From Candidatus Brachybacter algidus (GTDB lineage Bacteria; Bacteroidota; Bacteroidia; Chitinophagales; Saprospiraceae), in NCBI GenBank assembly GCA_016711705.1, contig JADJSK010000003.1, forward strand, positions 62,001 to 126,000: 64,000 bases of DNA. Reading direction: 5' to 3'. The notes beneath the pieces were generated by a model, which was not told the DNA's origin, made no database searches, and worked only from the letters and a program-made list of their open reading frames with translations. Positions 46,473 through 56,900 of this stretch are shown one piece after another. Made by a program: the position numbers and the translations under genes. Positions within the stretch are counted from its first letter, which is position 1; every line of letters starts with the position of its first letter.

Positions 46473-47558
46473 ATGAATATTAAATCTATAATCTTATATT
46501 CTATTTTAATTACTTTAATAGTGTCTTGTGCTAAAAAGATTCCGTCAATAAAGCCGGAATTAAAAAGTATTACTGAAAGTGTCTATGCCTCAGGTTATAT
46601 TAAGAGTATGATGCAATATGAAATATCAGGTAAGACGAATGGCATTATTGAAAAAATATATGTGACTGAAGGGATGCACGTAAAAAAAGACGACCCGATT
46701 TTTAAATTGGATAATAAAAATTCTAGAATTACCACTGAAAATGCAAGACTGGCTTCTACTGCAAATGATTACAAAGTAAATGCTGCCAAATTGCGGGATG
46801 CGAAGAAAGAAATAGACCTGGCTGATAAGAAATTTCAAAATGCTTCATTGTTATTTCAGAGGCAGAAAAATCTATGGAATCAAAACATTGGAAGCAAAGT
46901 AGAATTGGAACAAAAAGAGTTGAATTATGAAAACTCAAAAGTTGCTTTAGCAAATGCTAAGTTAAATTATAATGACCTAAGCAGACAATTAAAATTGGCA
47001 TCTGATCAAAGCAAAAATAATTTAAAAATTGCAAAAATAATGGAGGATGATTTCATTATTAGAAGTGAAGTAGATGGTGTGATTTACAAGATCAATAAAG
47101 AAATTGGTGAATTAATCAATGGGGGTGAACCTGCAGCAATAATAGGTACAGATGAATTTGTCATTGAATTAAACATAGATGAATTTGATATTGTAAAAAT
47201 AAAAAAGGGTCAGCAGGTATTTATTAGAATGGACAGCTATAAGTCAGAAGTTTTTGAAGCGGAGATTATATCTATTGATCCAATGATGAACTTGCGAACA
47301 AGGTCTTTTCAGGCAAAGGCAAGTTTTACGAAAAAACCTGCTGAGCTTTATCCCAATCTTACAGTCGAGGCAAATATTGTAATTAGTACAAAACAAAATG
47401 TATTGACCATCCCTAGAAATTATTTGATAAACGATACGTCTGTTTTATTGGAGGGGGGAAAAGTTCAAACCGTAAAAACAGGCTTGATGGATTATGATCT
47501 GGTAGAAATAAAAAGTGGTTTAGATATTAACTCAATGCTACAACTGCCAAAAGAATGA
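46473..47558 (+). CDS. Periplasmic adaptor subunit, MacA/HlyD-like lipoprotein
   Basis: A 361-residue lipoprotein (signal ending LIVSC, Cys19) of the membrane fusion family. A lipoyl half-motif GIIEKIYVTEGMHVKKDDPI (about 53-72) is followed by a long alpha-hairpin (about 85-185) and the second half-motif GVIYKINKEIGELINGGE (about 204-221), then a beta-barrel domain. It should connect an inner-membrane ABC exporter to an outer-membrane channel. It overlaps the permease gene by four bases. No TolC-like gene is adjacent. Confidence 0.88.
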   Translation: MNIKSIILYSILITLIVSCAKKIPSIKPELKSITESVYASGYIKSMMQYEISGKTNGIIEKIYVTEGMHVKKDDPIFKLDNKNSRITTENARLASTANDYKVNAAKLRDAKKEIDLADKKFQNASLLFQRQKNLWNQNIGSKVELEQKELNYENSKVALANAKLNYNDLSRQLKLASDQSKNNLKIAKIMEDDFIIRSEVDGVIYKINKEIGELINGGEPAAIIGTDEFVIELNIDEFDIVKIKKGQQVFIRMDSYKSEVFEAEIISIDPMMNLRTRSFQAKASFTKKPAELYPNLTVEANIVISTKQNVLTIPRNYLINDTSVLLEGGKVQTVKTGLMDYDLVEIKSGLDINSMLQLPKE

Positions 47559-48814
47559 AAGTAAAACATATCACAGAAATTGCTGCAGCCCTCATGCGTG
47601 CCCGATGGAAACAGACTCTTGTAGCAGCTGTCGGTGTTACTTTTAGCATAGCTTTTTTTATATCCCTTCTTGGTTTCATGGAAGGGTTAAATAAACTATT
47701 AGATGGTATTGTTTTAAATCGGACCCCTCATGTGCGTCTTTACAATGATATTATACCCTCCAAAATTCAACCTATTGATTTAAGTCAAAAATACAAGGAC
47801 TTTCATAATTTTATTAGCTCAGTAAAACCAATCAATACCAGGAAGGAAATTTATAATGCGTCACAAATAATAAGTAAACTAGAAAAGGATAAACGAGTAA
47901 GAGGAGTAGCCCCAAAAGTAACTGCTCAGGTTTTTTATAATTTAGGAAATATTGATCTGAACGGAATTATAAATGGGGTAGATCCAGAGAAGGAAGCCAA
48001 GCTTTTTTCCTTCAATGATTATGTAACTGAAGGTAATTCTCGTGACCTTAGAACCATTACGAATAGCATAATTCTTGGCCAGGGAGCAGCTAATACCATG
48101 AGGGCAAAAATAGGTGACATGATTACAATTACTTCAGCTGAAGGGGAACAGTTTTCTCTAAAAGTCATAGGTTTTTTCCAATCAGGTATCGCAGAGATAG
48201 ATAAAGTTCAAAGTTTTGCCAGCTTATTAACAACTCAGAAAATACTGGGAAAGAATAGTAATTATATAAGTGATATTCAAATTAAATTATATGATTTAAA
48301 TCTAGCCCCCACGCTTGCGAATGAGTATGAAGACTTTTTCAAAATAGACGCAGAAGATATTCAGACAGCGAATGCACAGTTTGAAACAGGAAGCAGTGTG
48401 CGATCGATTATTTCATATGCGGTGGGTATCACTTTATTAATAGTATCGGGATTTGGAATCTACAATATTCTGAATATGTTGATATATGAAAAGATGGATA
48501 CCATTGCCATATTGAAGGCAACAGGTTTTGCAGGTGCAGATGTCAAGAAGATCTTCATCTCAATTTCGTTGAGTATTGGCATAGCGGGAGCAATAGCTGG
48601 AGTAATTTTTGGCCTTTTACTTTCATTAATTATTGATGCCATACCATTCCATGCACCCTCATTACCGGCAGTAGACAGCTATCCAATTGATTATGGAATA
48701 CAATACTATCTGATAGCTGCAATTTTTGCTTTAATCACAACTTACTTAGCTGGGTGGTTTCCTGCCAGAAAGGCAAGTAAGGTTGATCCTGTAATTATAA
48801 TTCGAGGAAAGTAG
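47555..48814 (+). CDS. ABC transporter permease, MacB/FtsX-like
   Basis: A 419-residue permease with one N-terminal helix (about 20-42), a large periplasmic MacB_PCD domain (about 50-265) and three C-terminal helices of the FtsX fold (about 285-410). The FtsX-type segment ISYAVGITLLIVSGFGIYNI leads to MLIYEKMDTIAILKATGFAG, and the protein ends WFPARKASKVDPVIIIRGK. It belongs to the adaptor-permease-ATPase operon. The overlap with the adaptor gene and the zero-base gap to the ATPase gene support a single transcript. Confidence 0.92.
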   Translation: MKVKHITEIAAALMRARWKQTLVAAVGVTFSIAFFISLLGFMEGLNKLLDGIVLNRTPHVRLYNDIIPSKIQPIDLSQKYKDFHNFISSVKPINTRKEIYNASQIISKLEKDKRVRGVAPKVTAQVFYNLGNIDLNGIINGVDPEKEAKLFSFNDYVTEGNSRDLRTITNSIILGQGAANTMRAKIGDMITITSAEGEQFSLKVIGFFQSGIAEIDKVQSFASLLTTQKILGKNSNYISDIQIKLYDLNLAPTLANEYEDFFKIDAEDIQTANAQFETGSSVRSIISYAVGITLLIVSGFGIYNILNMLIYEKMDTIAILKATGFAGADVKKIFISISLSIGIAGAIAGVIFGLLLSLIIDAIPFHAPSLPAVDSYPIDYGIQYYLIAAIFALITTYLAGWFPARKASKVDPVIIIRGK

Positions 48815-49498
48815 ATGAGCAATGAAATAGTCTTAGGGGCGAAAAGTATTAATAAATCATTTTTCAATCCTGTTAAAGTGGAGGTGCTGAAAGATGTTTC
48901 TTTTAGTCTGTCTCGTGGAGAATATGTCTCAATTATTGGCAGATCAGGAAGTGGTAAATCAACTTTACTCTATATTCTTTCTACTATGGATACGGATTTT
49001 GAAGGAGAACTCTTGCTGGATGGAATTAGTATACATAATAAATCAGAAAAACAACTGGCAGCGATTCGAAACGAAAAGATAGGTTTTGTTTTTCAATTCC
49101 ATTATTTATTGAATGAATTTACGACTTTAAAGACTGTCATGTTGCCGGGGTTTAAATTAGATAAGGTAAATGAAGAAGAGTTGGAAACTAATGCATACGA
49201 ATTCTTAAAGGATTTAGGTATAGAAAAATTAGCTAACAAAATGGCGTATCAATTGTCTGGAGGAGAGAAGCAACGCGTTGCTATAGCGAGGGCGATGATC
49301 AACGATCCGCTTATAATCATGTGTGATGAGCCTACAGGGAATCTGGATAGTAAAAATGCCGATATTGTTTTTAATATTTTTAAAGAGCTTACCGAAACGT
49401 ACAATAAAACATTATTGGTCGTGACGCACGATATGAGTTTTGCTGAAAAAACAGGACGGATCATAGAGCTGGATGATGGAAGAATAATAAGAGGTTGA
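48815..49498 (+). CDS. ABC transporter ATP-binding protein, MacB/LolD-like
   Basis: A 227-residue ABC ATPase with Walker A GRSGSGKSTLLYIL (about 42-55), Q-loop FVFQFHYLLNEFT, signature LSGGEKQRVAIARAM (about 145-159), Walker B IIMCDEPTGNLDS and switch TH in LVVTHDM. It powers the upstream FtsX-like permease and starts directly after its stop. The set resembles MacAB or LolCDE-type exporters; substrate unknown. Confidence 0.94.
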   Translation: MSNEIVLGAKSINKSFFNPVKVEVLKDVSFSLSRGEYVSIIGRSGSGKSTLLYILSTMDTDFEGELLLDGISIHNKSEKQLAAIRNEKIGFVFQFHYLLNEFTTLKTVMLPGFKLDKVNEEELETNAYEFLKDLGIEKLANKMAYQLSGGEKQRVAIARAMINDPLIIMCDEPTGNLDSKNADIVFNIFKELTETYNKTLLVVTHDMSFAEKTGRIIELDDGRIIRG

Positions 49499-49577
49499 GT
49501 GATTTAATTATTGAAATGATAACTACAATATAGCATAAGAATTATATTACTTCAAAACTAAATAATTTAGTTAAAAA

Positions 49578-50348
49578 ATGGGTGCTAAATATTATATTAT
49601 TTTAATAATCATGAGTATTGTTTCTAAGGTTTCTGCTCAAGATAGTCAGCAAATTGACTACATAAAAATGTCTCAAGACTTCTTATATGCAGTCAGAACA
49701 AATGAGAACGCTGCTCCCTATCTTGACAGTTTAGCTACTGCAAGTGAAGATTTAGTGGCGCAACAATTAGTTACTGACATTGACAAGAAGGCATTTTTTA
49801 TAAATCTGTATAATGCTTATACTCAATATATTCTCAAGCAAGATCCCAATAAATATAAAGATAGAAATGAATTCTTTAAGTCAAACCAAATTCTGTTTGC
49901 ATCCCACAAGGTCAGCCTCGATAAAATAGAGCATGGATTTCTCCGTCACTCCAGGGTAAAGTGGAGTCTGGGTTATTTCGGCAAAATTTTTCCCGGAAAA
50001 TTGGAAAAGAAATTTAGGGTCAAAAAAGTAGATTACCGCATACATTTCACGCTCAATTGCGGAGCTTCCAGTTGCCCATCGATAGCTTATTACAAACCAG
50101 AAGGATTAGATGAACAGTTGGACATGGCGACATTGGCATATTTGAAGGGTGAAGCAGAGTACCTTGAAAAAGAAAATACACTATACCTTCCGATGCTTAT
50201 GAACTGGTTTCGGGGAGACTTTGGCGGCAAAAAAAATGAAATTAAACTGTGTAAAAAGCTGGGAATACTGCCTCAAGATGCAAAACAAAAAATAGCATTC
50301 AAGTCTTACGACTGGCAATTATATCTGGAAAACTATAAAGATAATTAG
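49578..50348 (+). CDS. DUF547 domain exported protein
   Basis: A 256-residue exported protein with signal peptide ending VSAQ (about 1-20). The DUF547 domain has KKAFFINLYNAYTQYILKQ (about 71-89), the HGFLRHSR segment (about 117-124) and RIHFTLNCGASSCPSIAYY (about 152-170), which contains the conserved Cys pair CGASSC. The fold is thought to be papain-like, but no activity is established. In this phylum DUF547 genes are often next to small glycosyltransferase genes, and the start of such a gene follows here. Confidence 0.88.
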   Translation: MGAKYYIILIIMSIVSKVSAQDSQQIDYIKMSQDFLYAVRTNENAAPYLDSLATASEDLVAQQLVTDIDKKAFFINLYNAYTQYILKQDPNKYKDRNEFFKSNQILFASHKVSLDKIEHGFLRHSRVKWSLGYFGKIFPGKLEKKFRVKKVDYRIHFTLNCGASSCPSIAYYKPEGLDEQLDMATLAYLKGEAEYLEKENTLYLPMLMNWFRGDFGGKKNEIKLCKKLGILPQDAKQKIAFKSYDWQLYLENYKDN

Positions 50349-50366
50349 TATTTAGAAATTTAATTT

Positions 50367-50611
50367 ATGACAGTTAAAACTCAAGCACTAATTATATTTG
50401 CACGCAGGCCAGAATCAGTAAAAGTAAAGACCAGACTTTCCGCTACTACATTATCGTTTCCCCCAAGATGCACCGCATTCATCACTCGGTCACCAGAACA
50501 GAAACAGACTCCAATTACAGTTCAGTGCTCCCTTACTGGGACATTTTGTTCGGAAGCTATATCCGAAAGGTTGAAGAACCTATAGAATTTGGTATAAACG
50601 ACCGGGCTTGA
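50367..50611 (+). pseudogene. Chimeric remnant: glycosyltransferase 5' end fused to sterol-desaturase 3' end
   Basis: Two gene ends are joined. The first 25 codons or so from ATG 50367 (QALIIFARRPESVKVKTRLS) match the start of TIGR04282/DUF2064-type glycosyltransferases. From about 50441, in another frame, the DNA reads RYYIIVSPKMHRIHHSV, then TDSNYSSVLPYWDILFGSYI and EFGINDRA before a stop at 50609-50611. This is the C-terminal His-box end of a fatty-acid hydroxylase/sterol desaturase. The open frame to 50585 is an accident of the junction. It looks like a deletion that removed the rest of two neighbouring genes. Confidence 0.78.
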
Positions 50612-50811
50612 AATTCATCAACTTATAAGCACGTCCTAAACCCTACACCTGGTATTTTAAAATAGTTGTAACTTTGCCGGAAGATGGCTTTAAATCAGCT
50701 ACCAAGTTTTAATACCCACTCGGATGAGTGGATGCAACCATGATTGGTCAAATTAGAATTAATAGTTTTCATTGTTATTTTTAGCATAAAAACATATAGA
50801 ACAGTTACTCG

Positions 50812-52164
50812 ATGTCAAAAAAAGATACAAATGAAAAAGAAATTTCCGAGGAGAAAAATACATCCCCGTTTCTAAATAAATTTGGAATTACCGCCCTCAA
50901 TCCAATGCAGAAAGAGGCAGGAAATACAATACGGTCGAAGTCGGATGTAGTTTTGCTTTCACCTACCGGGACCGGAAAAACACTTGCTTTTTTGTTGCCT
51001 TTGATTGAAAAATTAGATGCAAATTGTTCGGAAATACAAATTCTAATCCTTGTTCCATCTCGTGAATTGGCTCAACAAATAGAGCAAGTCGCCCGAAATA
51101 TGGGTTCCGGTTTTAAAGTAAATGCCGTCTATGGCGGACGTGCCGGAGCGTTGGATAAAATCGACTTAAAACATCGTCCTGCCATCCTAATTGGAACGCC
51201 TGGTCGTGTCGCTGATAGAATAAGAAGGGATAATTTTTCTTTGAATGAAATTCATACTTTAGTGCTTGATGAATTCGATAAGTCACTAGAAGTTGGCTTT
51301 GAAGCAGAAATGACGGAGATCGTAGAAGCTATGCCACGTGTTAAACAAAGGATTCTGACTTCAGCTACCAGTGATGTTGGCATACCGAAATTTGTTGGGT
51401 TACAAAGGCCTGTTTTTATTAATTACCTTAGGGAAGGCACCTCTCAACTTACCATAAAAACTATCCTTACTTCAGAAAAGGATAAGTTACAATCTTTGAA
51501 AAAAGCATTGGCATTTATTGGTCATCAACCGGGCATTGTTTTTTGTAATTTCAAAGAAGCGTTAGAAAGGGTAAGTGTTTTTTTGACTGAAAATATTATC
51601 CATCACGAGCGATTTCATGGAGGCATGGAACAGGTAGATCGGGAGCGTGCTTTAGTGAAATTTAGAAATGGCACATGTCAATTGCTTCTGGCAACCGATC
51701 TTGCCTCCAGAGGATTGGACATTCCTGAAATCAGATTCATTCTGCACTATCATCTCCCCCCAAGCGAAAAAGAATTCACCCACAGAAATGGCCGTACGGC
51801 GCGTATGAACCGTGATGGTGTTGCTTACATTCTTCATTACAAGGATGAAAAATTACCTGAGTATATTCAGGAAATAGTTTCTGAAAGTTTACAAATAGAG
51901 GAATTACAAGAAGCAACAATTTCTCCTCCTATAAAATGGAAAACACTTTACATCACAGGAGGAAGGCGTGACAAAATATCTAAAGGAGACATCGCCGGAT
52001 TATTCCTGAAGCAGGGCCAGATCAATAAAGACCAACTAGGTATCATTGAAGTCAAACAGGATAGCACCTATGTTGCCGTCCATGAAGAGATAGCAGATTT
52101 GGTCATTGAAAGGACTAATAATAATAAACTTAAGACGAAGAAGGTAAGAGTGAGTGGGATTTGA
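50812..52164 (+). CDS. DEAD-box RNA helicase with DbpA-type RNA-binding domain
   Basis: A 450-residue helicase. Core motifs include the Q-motif region NKFGITALNPMQKEA, motif I SPTGTGKTLAF (about 51-61), Ia PSRELAQQ, motif II LDEFDKS (DEFD in place of DEAD), motif III TSATS, then IVFCNF, ATDLASRGLDIPEI and HRNGRTAR. The C-terminal domain (about 377-440, ITGGRRDKISKGDIAGLFL) is the DbpA RNA-binding fold, which in E. coli targets 23S rRNA hairpin 92. A role in large-subunit assembly is likely. A long leader (about 50670-50811) with a TAACTTTG box precedes it. Confidence 0.92.
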   Translation: MSKKDTNEKEISEEKNTSPFLNKFGITALNPMQKEAGNTIRSKSDVVLLSPTGTGKTLAFLLPLIEKLDANCSEIQILILVPSRELAQQIEQVARNMGSGFKVNAVYGGRAGALDKIDLKHRPAILIGTPGRVADRIRRDNFSLNEIHTLVLDEFDKSLEVGFEAEMTEIVEAMPRVKQRILTSATSDVGIPKFVGLQRPVFINYLREGTSQLTIKTILTSEKDKLQSLKKALAFIGHQPGIVFCNFKEALERVSVFLTENIIHHERFHGGMEQVDRERALVKFRNGTCQLLLATDLASRGLDIPEIRFILHYHLPPSEKEFTHRNGRTARMNRDGVAYILHYKDEKLPEYIQEIVSESLQIEELQEATISPPIKWKTLYITGGRRDKISKGDIAGLFLKQGQINKDQLGIIEVKQDSTYVAVHEEIADLVIERTNNNKLKTKKVRVSGI

Positions 52165-52292
52165 TGGCGTTTTAACTACAAAAGCTCTCCTATAAATATT
52201 CTAAATATATCTCTCCAAAATTCAAGTTCAAAAGCAAATGTTTCATTATGACGAAACTTTGTTTATCTTTAACCGTTTAATGATTAATTAAA

Positions 52293-52649
52293 ATGGACAA
52301 ACATTTTGAGATCATATTGCTAGAAGAGGCATTTGAATATCTAAGTGGTTTGGAGCGAAAACATTATGAGAAAATATTGTACAACATTCGTATGTCTCAA
52401 ATAGAACTCGACGGAGACCTCTTCAAAAAGTTGTCAAATGACATTTGGGAGTTTAGAACACTTTATCAAGGTCTTCAACATAGAATGCTTGCCTTTTGGG
52501 ACAAGACTTCGGCGGTTGAAATATTAGTTGTTTCGACGCACGGATTTATCAAGAAAGGACACAAGGTTCCAGGTAAGGAAATTCAAAAGGCAGTTAACAT
52601 AAGATCAAAATATTTTGAAGAAATGCAAATTAAAAAGAAAAAGAAATGA
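52293..52649 (+). CDS. RelE/HigB-type toxin (Gp49-like)
   Basis: A 118-residue protein of the phage Gp49/HigB-like branch of the RelE/ParE superfamily: MDKHFEIILLEEAFEYLSGL, then LFKKLSNDIWEFRTLYQGLQHRMLAFWD and ILVVSTHGFIKKGHKVPGKEI. The WEFR and HGF.KK segments hold the residues that family members use to cleave mRNA at the ribosome. It overlaps the downstream HTH gene by ATGA. Toxin first and antitoxin second is the HigBA order. Confidence 0.88.
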   Translation: MDKHFEIILLEEAFEYLSGLERKHYEKILYNIRMSQIELDGDLFKKLSNDIWEFRTLYQGLQHRMLAFWDKTSAVEILVVSTHGFIKKGHKVPGKEIQKAVNIRSKYFEEMQIKKKKK

Positions 52650-52960
52650 AATCATATACGCTAGACCAAGTTCAGGATAAACTTATTGGTAAAATTGGTA
52701 CTCCTGATCGTGATATTTTTGAATATGAACTTCAAATGGATCTAATCGGAAAAGCAATAAAACAAACACGATTAGAAAGAAACTTAACACAGGAGGAACT
52801 TGGAAAATTAATTGGAGTTCAAAAGGCACAAATATCTCGACTGGAAAACAATGCTAGTAATGTAACTATGGACACATTAATTAGAGTTTTTACAGCTTTA
52901 AAAGCAAAAGTCAAATTTCAAATAGAACTTCCTAACCTATTTATTAATATCGGGCAATGA
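52646..52960 (+). CDS. HTH antitoxin, HigA-like
   Basis: A 104-residue protein with a Cro/C1 helix-turn-helix at about 40-90 (KQTRLERNLTQEELGKLIGV, then KAQISRLENNASNVTMDTLI). It pairs with the preceding RelE-like toxin, presumably neutralising it and repressing the operon. The four-base overlap with the toxin gene implies coupled translation. Confidence 0.87.
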   Translation: MKSYTLDQVQDKLIGKIGTPDRDIFEYELQMDLIGKAIKQTRLERNLTQEELGKLIGVQKAQISRLENNASNVTMDTLIRVFTALKAKVKFQIELPNLFINIGQ

Positions 52961-53068
52961 GCCATAAACTGAATTTAAATACTAAATAAAATGCCTGACA
53001 AGGTTAGAACTGAAATACTTCATTTTTTAAATTAATCAATCCATTTTTCTCGAATAAAATTATTATTT

Positions 53069-53758
53069 ATGAAAACCTCAAAATTAATTACATTACTTTC
53101 TCTCCTTCTTTTAATCACCTATGGATTCACATGTGGAATATCTGAAGAAGAGGAGTATAATAATATATATGACTTAGAACTTCCACTGGAGATATTTCCG
53201 GTGCAAAAGGTATATCGAATAAATGATACAATTACCCTGGCTGCAACTATTAAAGACCATCGTCTCAAAGATTTAAGAACTCAAAATTTAATTGAGATTA
53301 GTTGCACCGGCATACCTATCGGAATTAACATTGGTGTCAGGCACGCCGATTTTAATTTACAGAAAGATGATGATTTATTTGAAATCATTGTTGACACCTC
53401 AAATTTTCCAATTTATGAATTGGAAAATAACGGACAAATTTCCTATTTTAAATCTTTTATAGAAGAAAGTATTATAGAAAAAGAGCAAATTTCTGTAATT
53501 AAAATAGTACTTAAAAGAAAAGGTGTTTTTAGGATCAGCCCGAATGGAAAAGCAATTTTTATCCATTATGATTTGGATTGTAATACATTCAACCCTATTT
53601 TAGATAAAGGCAATATGACACATCTTTTCAATGTGATAAATAATAATCCGGAATTATTGGACCAATCACCACTTCCTCCCAATGTATTTAGTTCAAATGA
53701 TCAGACACAAAAATTTACAGATGAAAAAAGAATGTATTGGTTTCAGGTAGTAGATTAA
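53069..53758 (+). CDS. Exported protein of unknown function
   Basis: A 229-residue protein with an N-terminal signal segment (about 1-19) and a possible lipid Cys in TYGFTCGISEEEE, though the box is not canonical. The mature part is rich in strands, with YRINDTITLAATIKD (about 50-64) resembling the start of an Ig-like module. No family recognised. It stands alone and has its own hairpin terminator. Confidence 0.6.
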   Translation: MKTSKLITLLSLLLLITYGFTCGISEEEEYNNIYDLELPLEIFPVQKVYRINDTITLAATIKDHRLKDLRTQNLIEISCTGIPIGINIGVRHADFNLQKDDDLFEIIVDTSNFPIYELENNGQISYFKSFIEESIIEKEQISVIKIVLKRKGVFRISPNGKAIFIHYDLDCNTFNPILDKGNMTHLFNVINNNPELLDQSPLPPNVFSSNDQTQKFTDEKRMYWFQVVD

Positions 53759-53774
53759 TAAATCTATGCAAAAC

Positions 53775-53817
53775 AATAGTGAGTTGCAATTAGAAAAAAG
53801 TTAATTCACTATTTTTT
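53775..53817 (+). terminator. Rho-independent terminator
   Basis: AATAGTGAGTT pairs with AATTCACTATT (one G-U) followed by a T run. It lies 16 bases after the preceding stop. Confidence 0.72.
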
Positions 53818-53975
53818 GAAAGCAAATTACCACTCATGCCTATTGAATGATTTGATATACAGAAATCATGGTTTCGTCCTCCCTATAATGCTATATTTCG
53901 ATCCTTCACACTTGGTATAAGATGTTTTGATTAATTTGGTGCATTAGATAAACCAGAATTAATAAAATATCCATT

Positions 53976-56900
53976 ATGCCTCCACAAATAATGCTCAAAA
54001 ACCTTTTATTCCTTTGTTTTTCATTATTCATACAATCTAGTGTATTCAGTCAAGGGACCAGACTTCTCCGCCAACCGGACATTAGTTCAACTCAAATCGT
54101 TTTCGAATATGGAGGGGACATTTGGACAGCGCAAAAAAATGGCGGATCTTCCCAAAGAATTACTAGCACCGCAGCCGTGGAATCGAATCCACACTTTTCT
54201 CCTGATGGTAAATGGATCGCCTTCAGCTCCAATCGCAGCGGTATCGCACAAGTATATGTCGTAGCATCCGTCGGAGGGGCACCAACTCAATTGACCTGGT
54301 ATCCTTCCGCGGCATCAGCTCGTGGTTTTACGCCCGACGGAAAAGAAATTTTATTTTCTTCGGGACGGGAGAGTGCACCTACAGGTTATGGGCGTCTTTG
54401 GAAAGTTCCAGTAAAAGGGGGTCCTTCAGAATTGCTTCCGGCACCATGGGGCTTCGATGGAAGATATGCACCAGATGGGAAGAAATTAGTAATAGACAGA
54501 GTTAGTCGTTGGGATTCCGAATGGAGGCATTATCGTGGTGGACAAAATACTCCGCTTCAGATTTTGGATCTTAAGACTTTAGCAGAGGAGGATATTCCGA
54601 CTGATGGCAGCGAAGACATACATCCTATTTGGTTGAGTAACGAGATCTTCTTTCTCTCTGACAGGGGATTTATAATGAATGTGTGGTCATATGATGTTTC
54701 AACAAAAGCCGTAAGACAGGTTACTAATTTTACAAATGGCGATGTGAAATGGCTGGAAGGAAATGGAAATGAGCTTATAATTGAACAAGACGGTTATCTC
54801 CATATTGTAGATCCCATCTACGGCAAAACTACCCAATTGAATATATCAGTAATCGGAGATTTCCCATGGGCTGAAACCCGATTGGAAAATGTGACAGACG
54901 AAATCGCCAGCGCCTCATTGTCGCCTACAGGTAAACGTATTTTGGTAGAAGCAAGAGGTGAAATCTTTACAATCCCTGTGGAAAATGGAGATGCGAGAAA
55001 TCTTACTCAAAGTTCAGGAGCTGCTGATCGAAGACCGATCTGGTCACCCGACGGAAAACAAATTGCCTGGTTTTCTGATAAGGATGGTGAAGGGTATGCT
55101 ATGTATATCTCTGATCAGGAAGGTACAAAAGCGCCAAAAAAGATCTCAATTGGTGAAAGTAAATTGGCCTGGGAAGCCGCTTGGTCTCCCGATGGAAAAT
55201 TTATCGCCTTTGCTGACAATGCAGTGAGGGTAAAAGTTCTTGAAATTTCAAATGGTAAACTTTTGAATATAGATGTTGGTGGAACAAATCTTGAAAGAGG
55301 CAGTATGGGATTTACCTGGTCGCCTGATAGTAAGTGGCTTGCGTATTCAAAAACTGAAAGCAATAGCTTCAGAAGCATTATGGTCTGGAATGTTGACAGC
55401 AAAAAAGTCACATCCCTCAGTAATCCTATGGCCGATGCTATCTCTCCTGCCTGGGATTTGAATGGCAGGTACTTGTACTTTTTAGCGAGCACGAATGTGG
55501 CATTGGGTTCAGGTTGGGCCAATACCAGTTCTCAGCAGGCACAACCTACTTTTGGCGCCTACATCACCTTATTGAGAAATGATGAACCAAATCCTTTTCC
55601 CTTAAAAACGGATGAAGAACCGGATAGCACGAGCATAGCCAAAACAAAGGATTCAAAAGATACGATAGCCGCATCTAAAAATGTCCGTATCGATTGGAAT
55701 AATTTGGATACGCGTATCATCGCCATGCCAATACCTACGGGAAATTATGATGGTTTGTTAACCGGACCGAAAGGCTCTGTCCTAATAATTTCGGGATCAA
55801 GTTTGAGCAAATATGTTATTGCAGATAAAAAAATGGAAGACCTTGTAAAAGGAGGCTCACAGTTTGCCGTTTCTGCCAATGCTGAGAAAATATTGTTTAA
55901 ATCCGGGCCCGGATGGAGGGTTGTATCTACTGCCAAACCAGCAGGACCAGGCGAAGGTGGTGTGTCCATGACCTTGCGCATGGAATTGAACAGGATAGAA
56001 GAGTGGACACAGATATTCAGTGAAGCATGGAGATACCAGCGCGATTATTTTTATGACAGAAACATGCACGGCAGGGATTGGAAAGAAGTGTGGGATCAAT
56101 ATGCCCCTCTGATGCCATTCATCAGACATCGTGCAGACCTAACTTACATGTTGGATCAATTGGGCGGTGAAGTTTCTGTAGGACACAGTTTTGTGTTTGG
56201 AGGAGATTTTCCGGCATTGGATACATCAAGAGTAGGTGTGCTGGGTGCTGACCTTATCGTTGCCGATGGCTTTTGGAAGATCAACAGGATTTATACTGCT
56301 GAAAGTTGGAACCCGGAGTTGACTGCACCATTGTCACAACCAAATCTCAAGATAGAGCAGGGCAATTATATCCTTGCCGTCAATGGTAATGACCTAAAAG
56401 CATCAGATGATCCATATCAATTCCTGAATGGAAGTGCCGACATGCAAACAGTTTTATTGGTTAATAAAAAACCTTCCACCAACGGCGCCTGGACAGTAAT
56501 TGTAAAGCCACTCAAGAATGAAAGTGCTCTGCGCCAGCGAGCCTGGGTTGAAGATAATCGCCGCAAAGTAGATGAATTGTCCAAAGGTAAATTGGGCTAT
56601 GTCTGGGTTCCAAATACCGGCGGTCCTGGATTTAATAGTTTTAATAGATACTATTTTTCACAACAAGATAAACAAGGAGCGGTCATTGATGAAAGATTTA
56701 ACGGTGGCGGATTATTGGATGATTATATGGTGGATCTGATGGTACGCAGGCTTCGTGCAGCTATTACCAATGAAGTACCTGATGGTAAACCACTCCGTTT
56801 ACCTGCCGGAATCTTAGGTCCAAAAGTATTGCTGATCAATGAAATGGCCGGTTCCGGTGGAGATTTCTTCCCGTGGATATTCCGCCAGCAAAAAGTAGGA

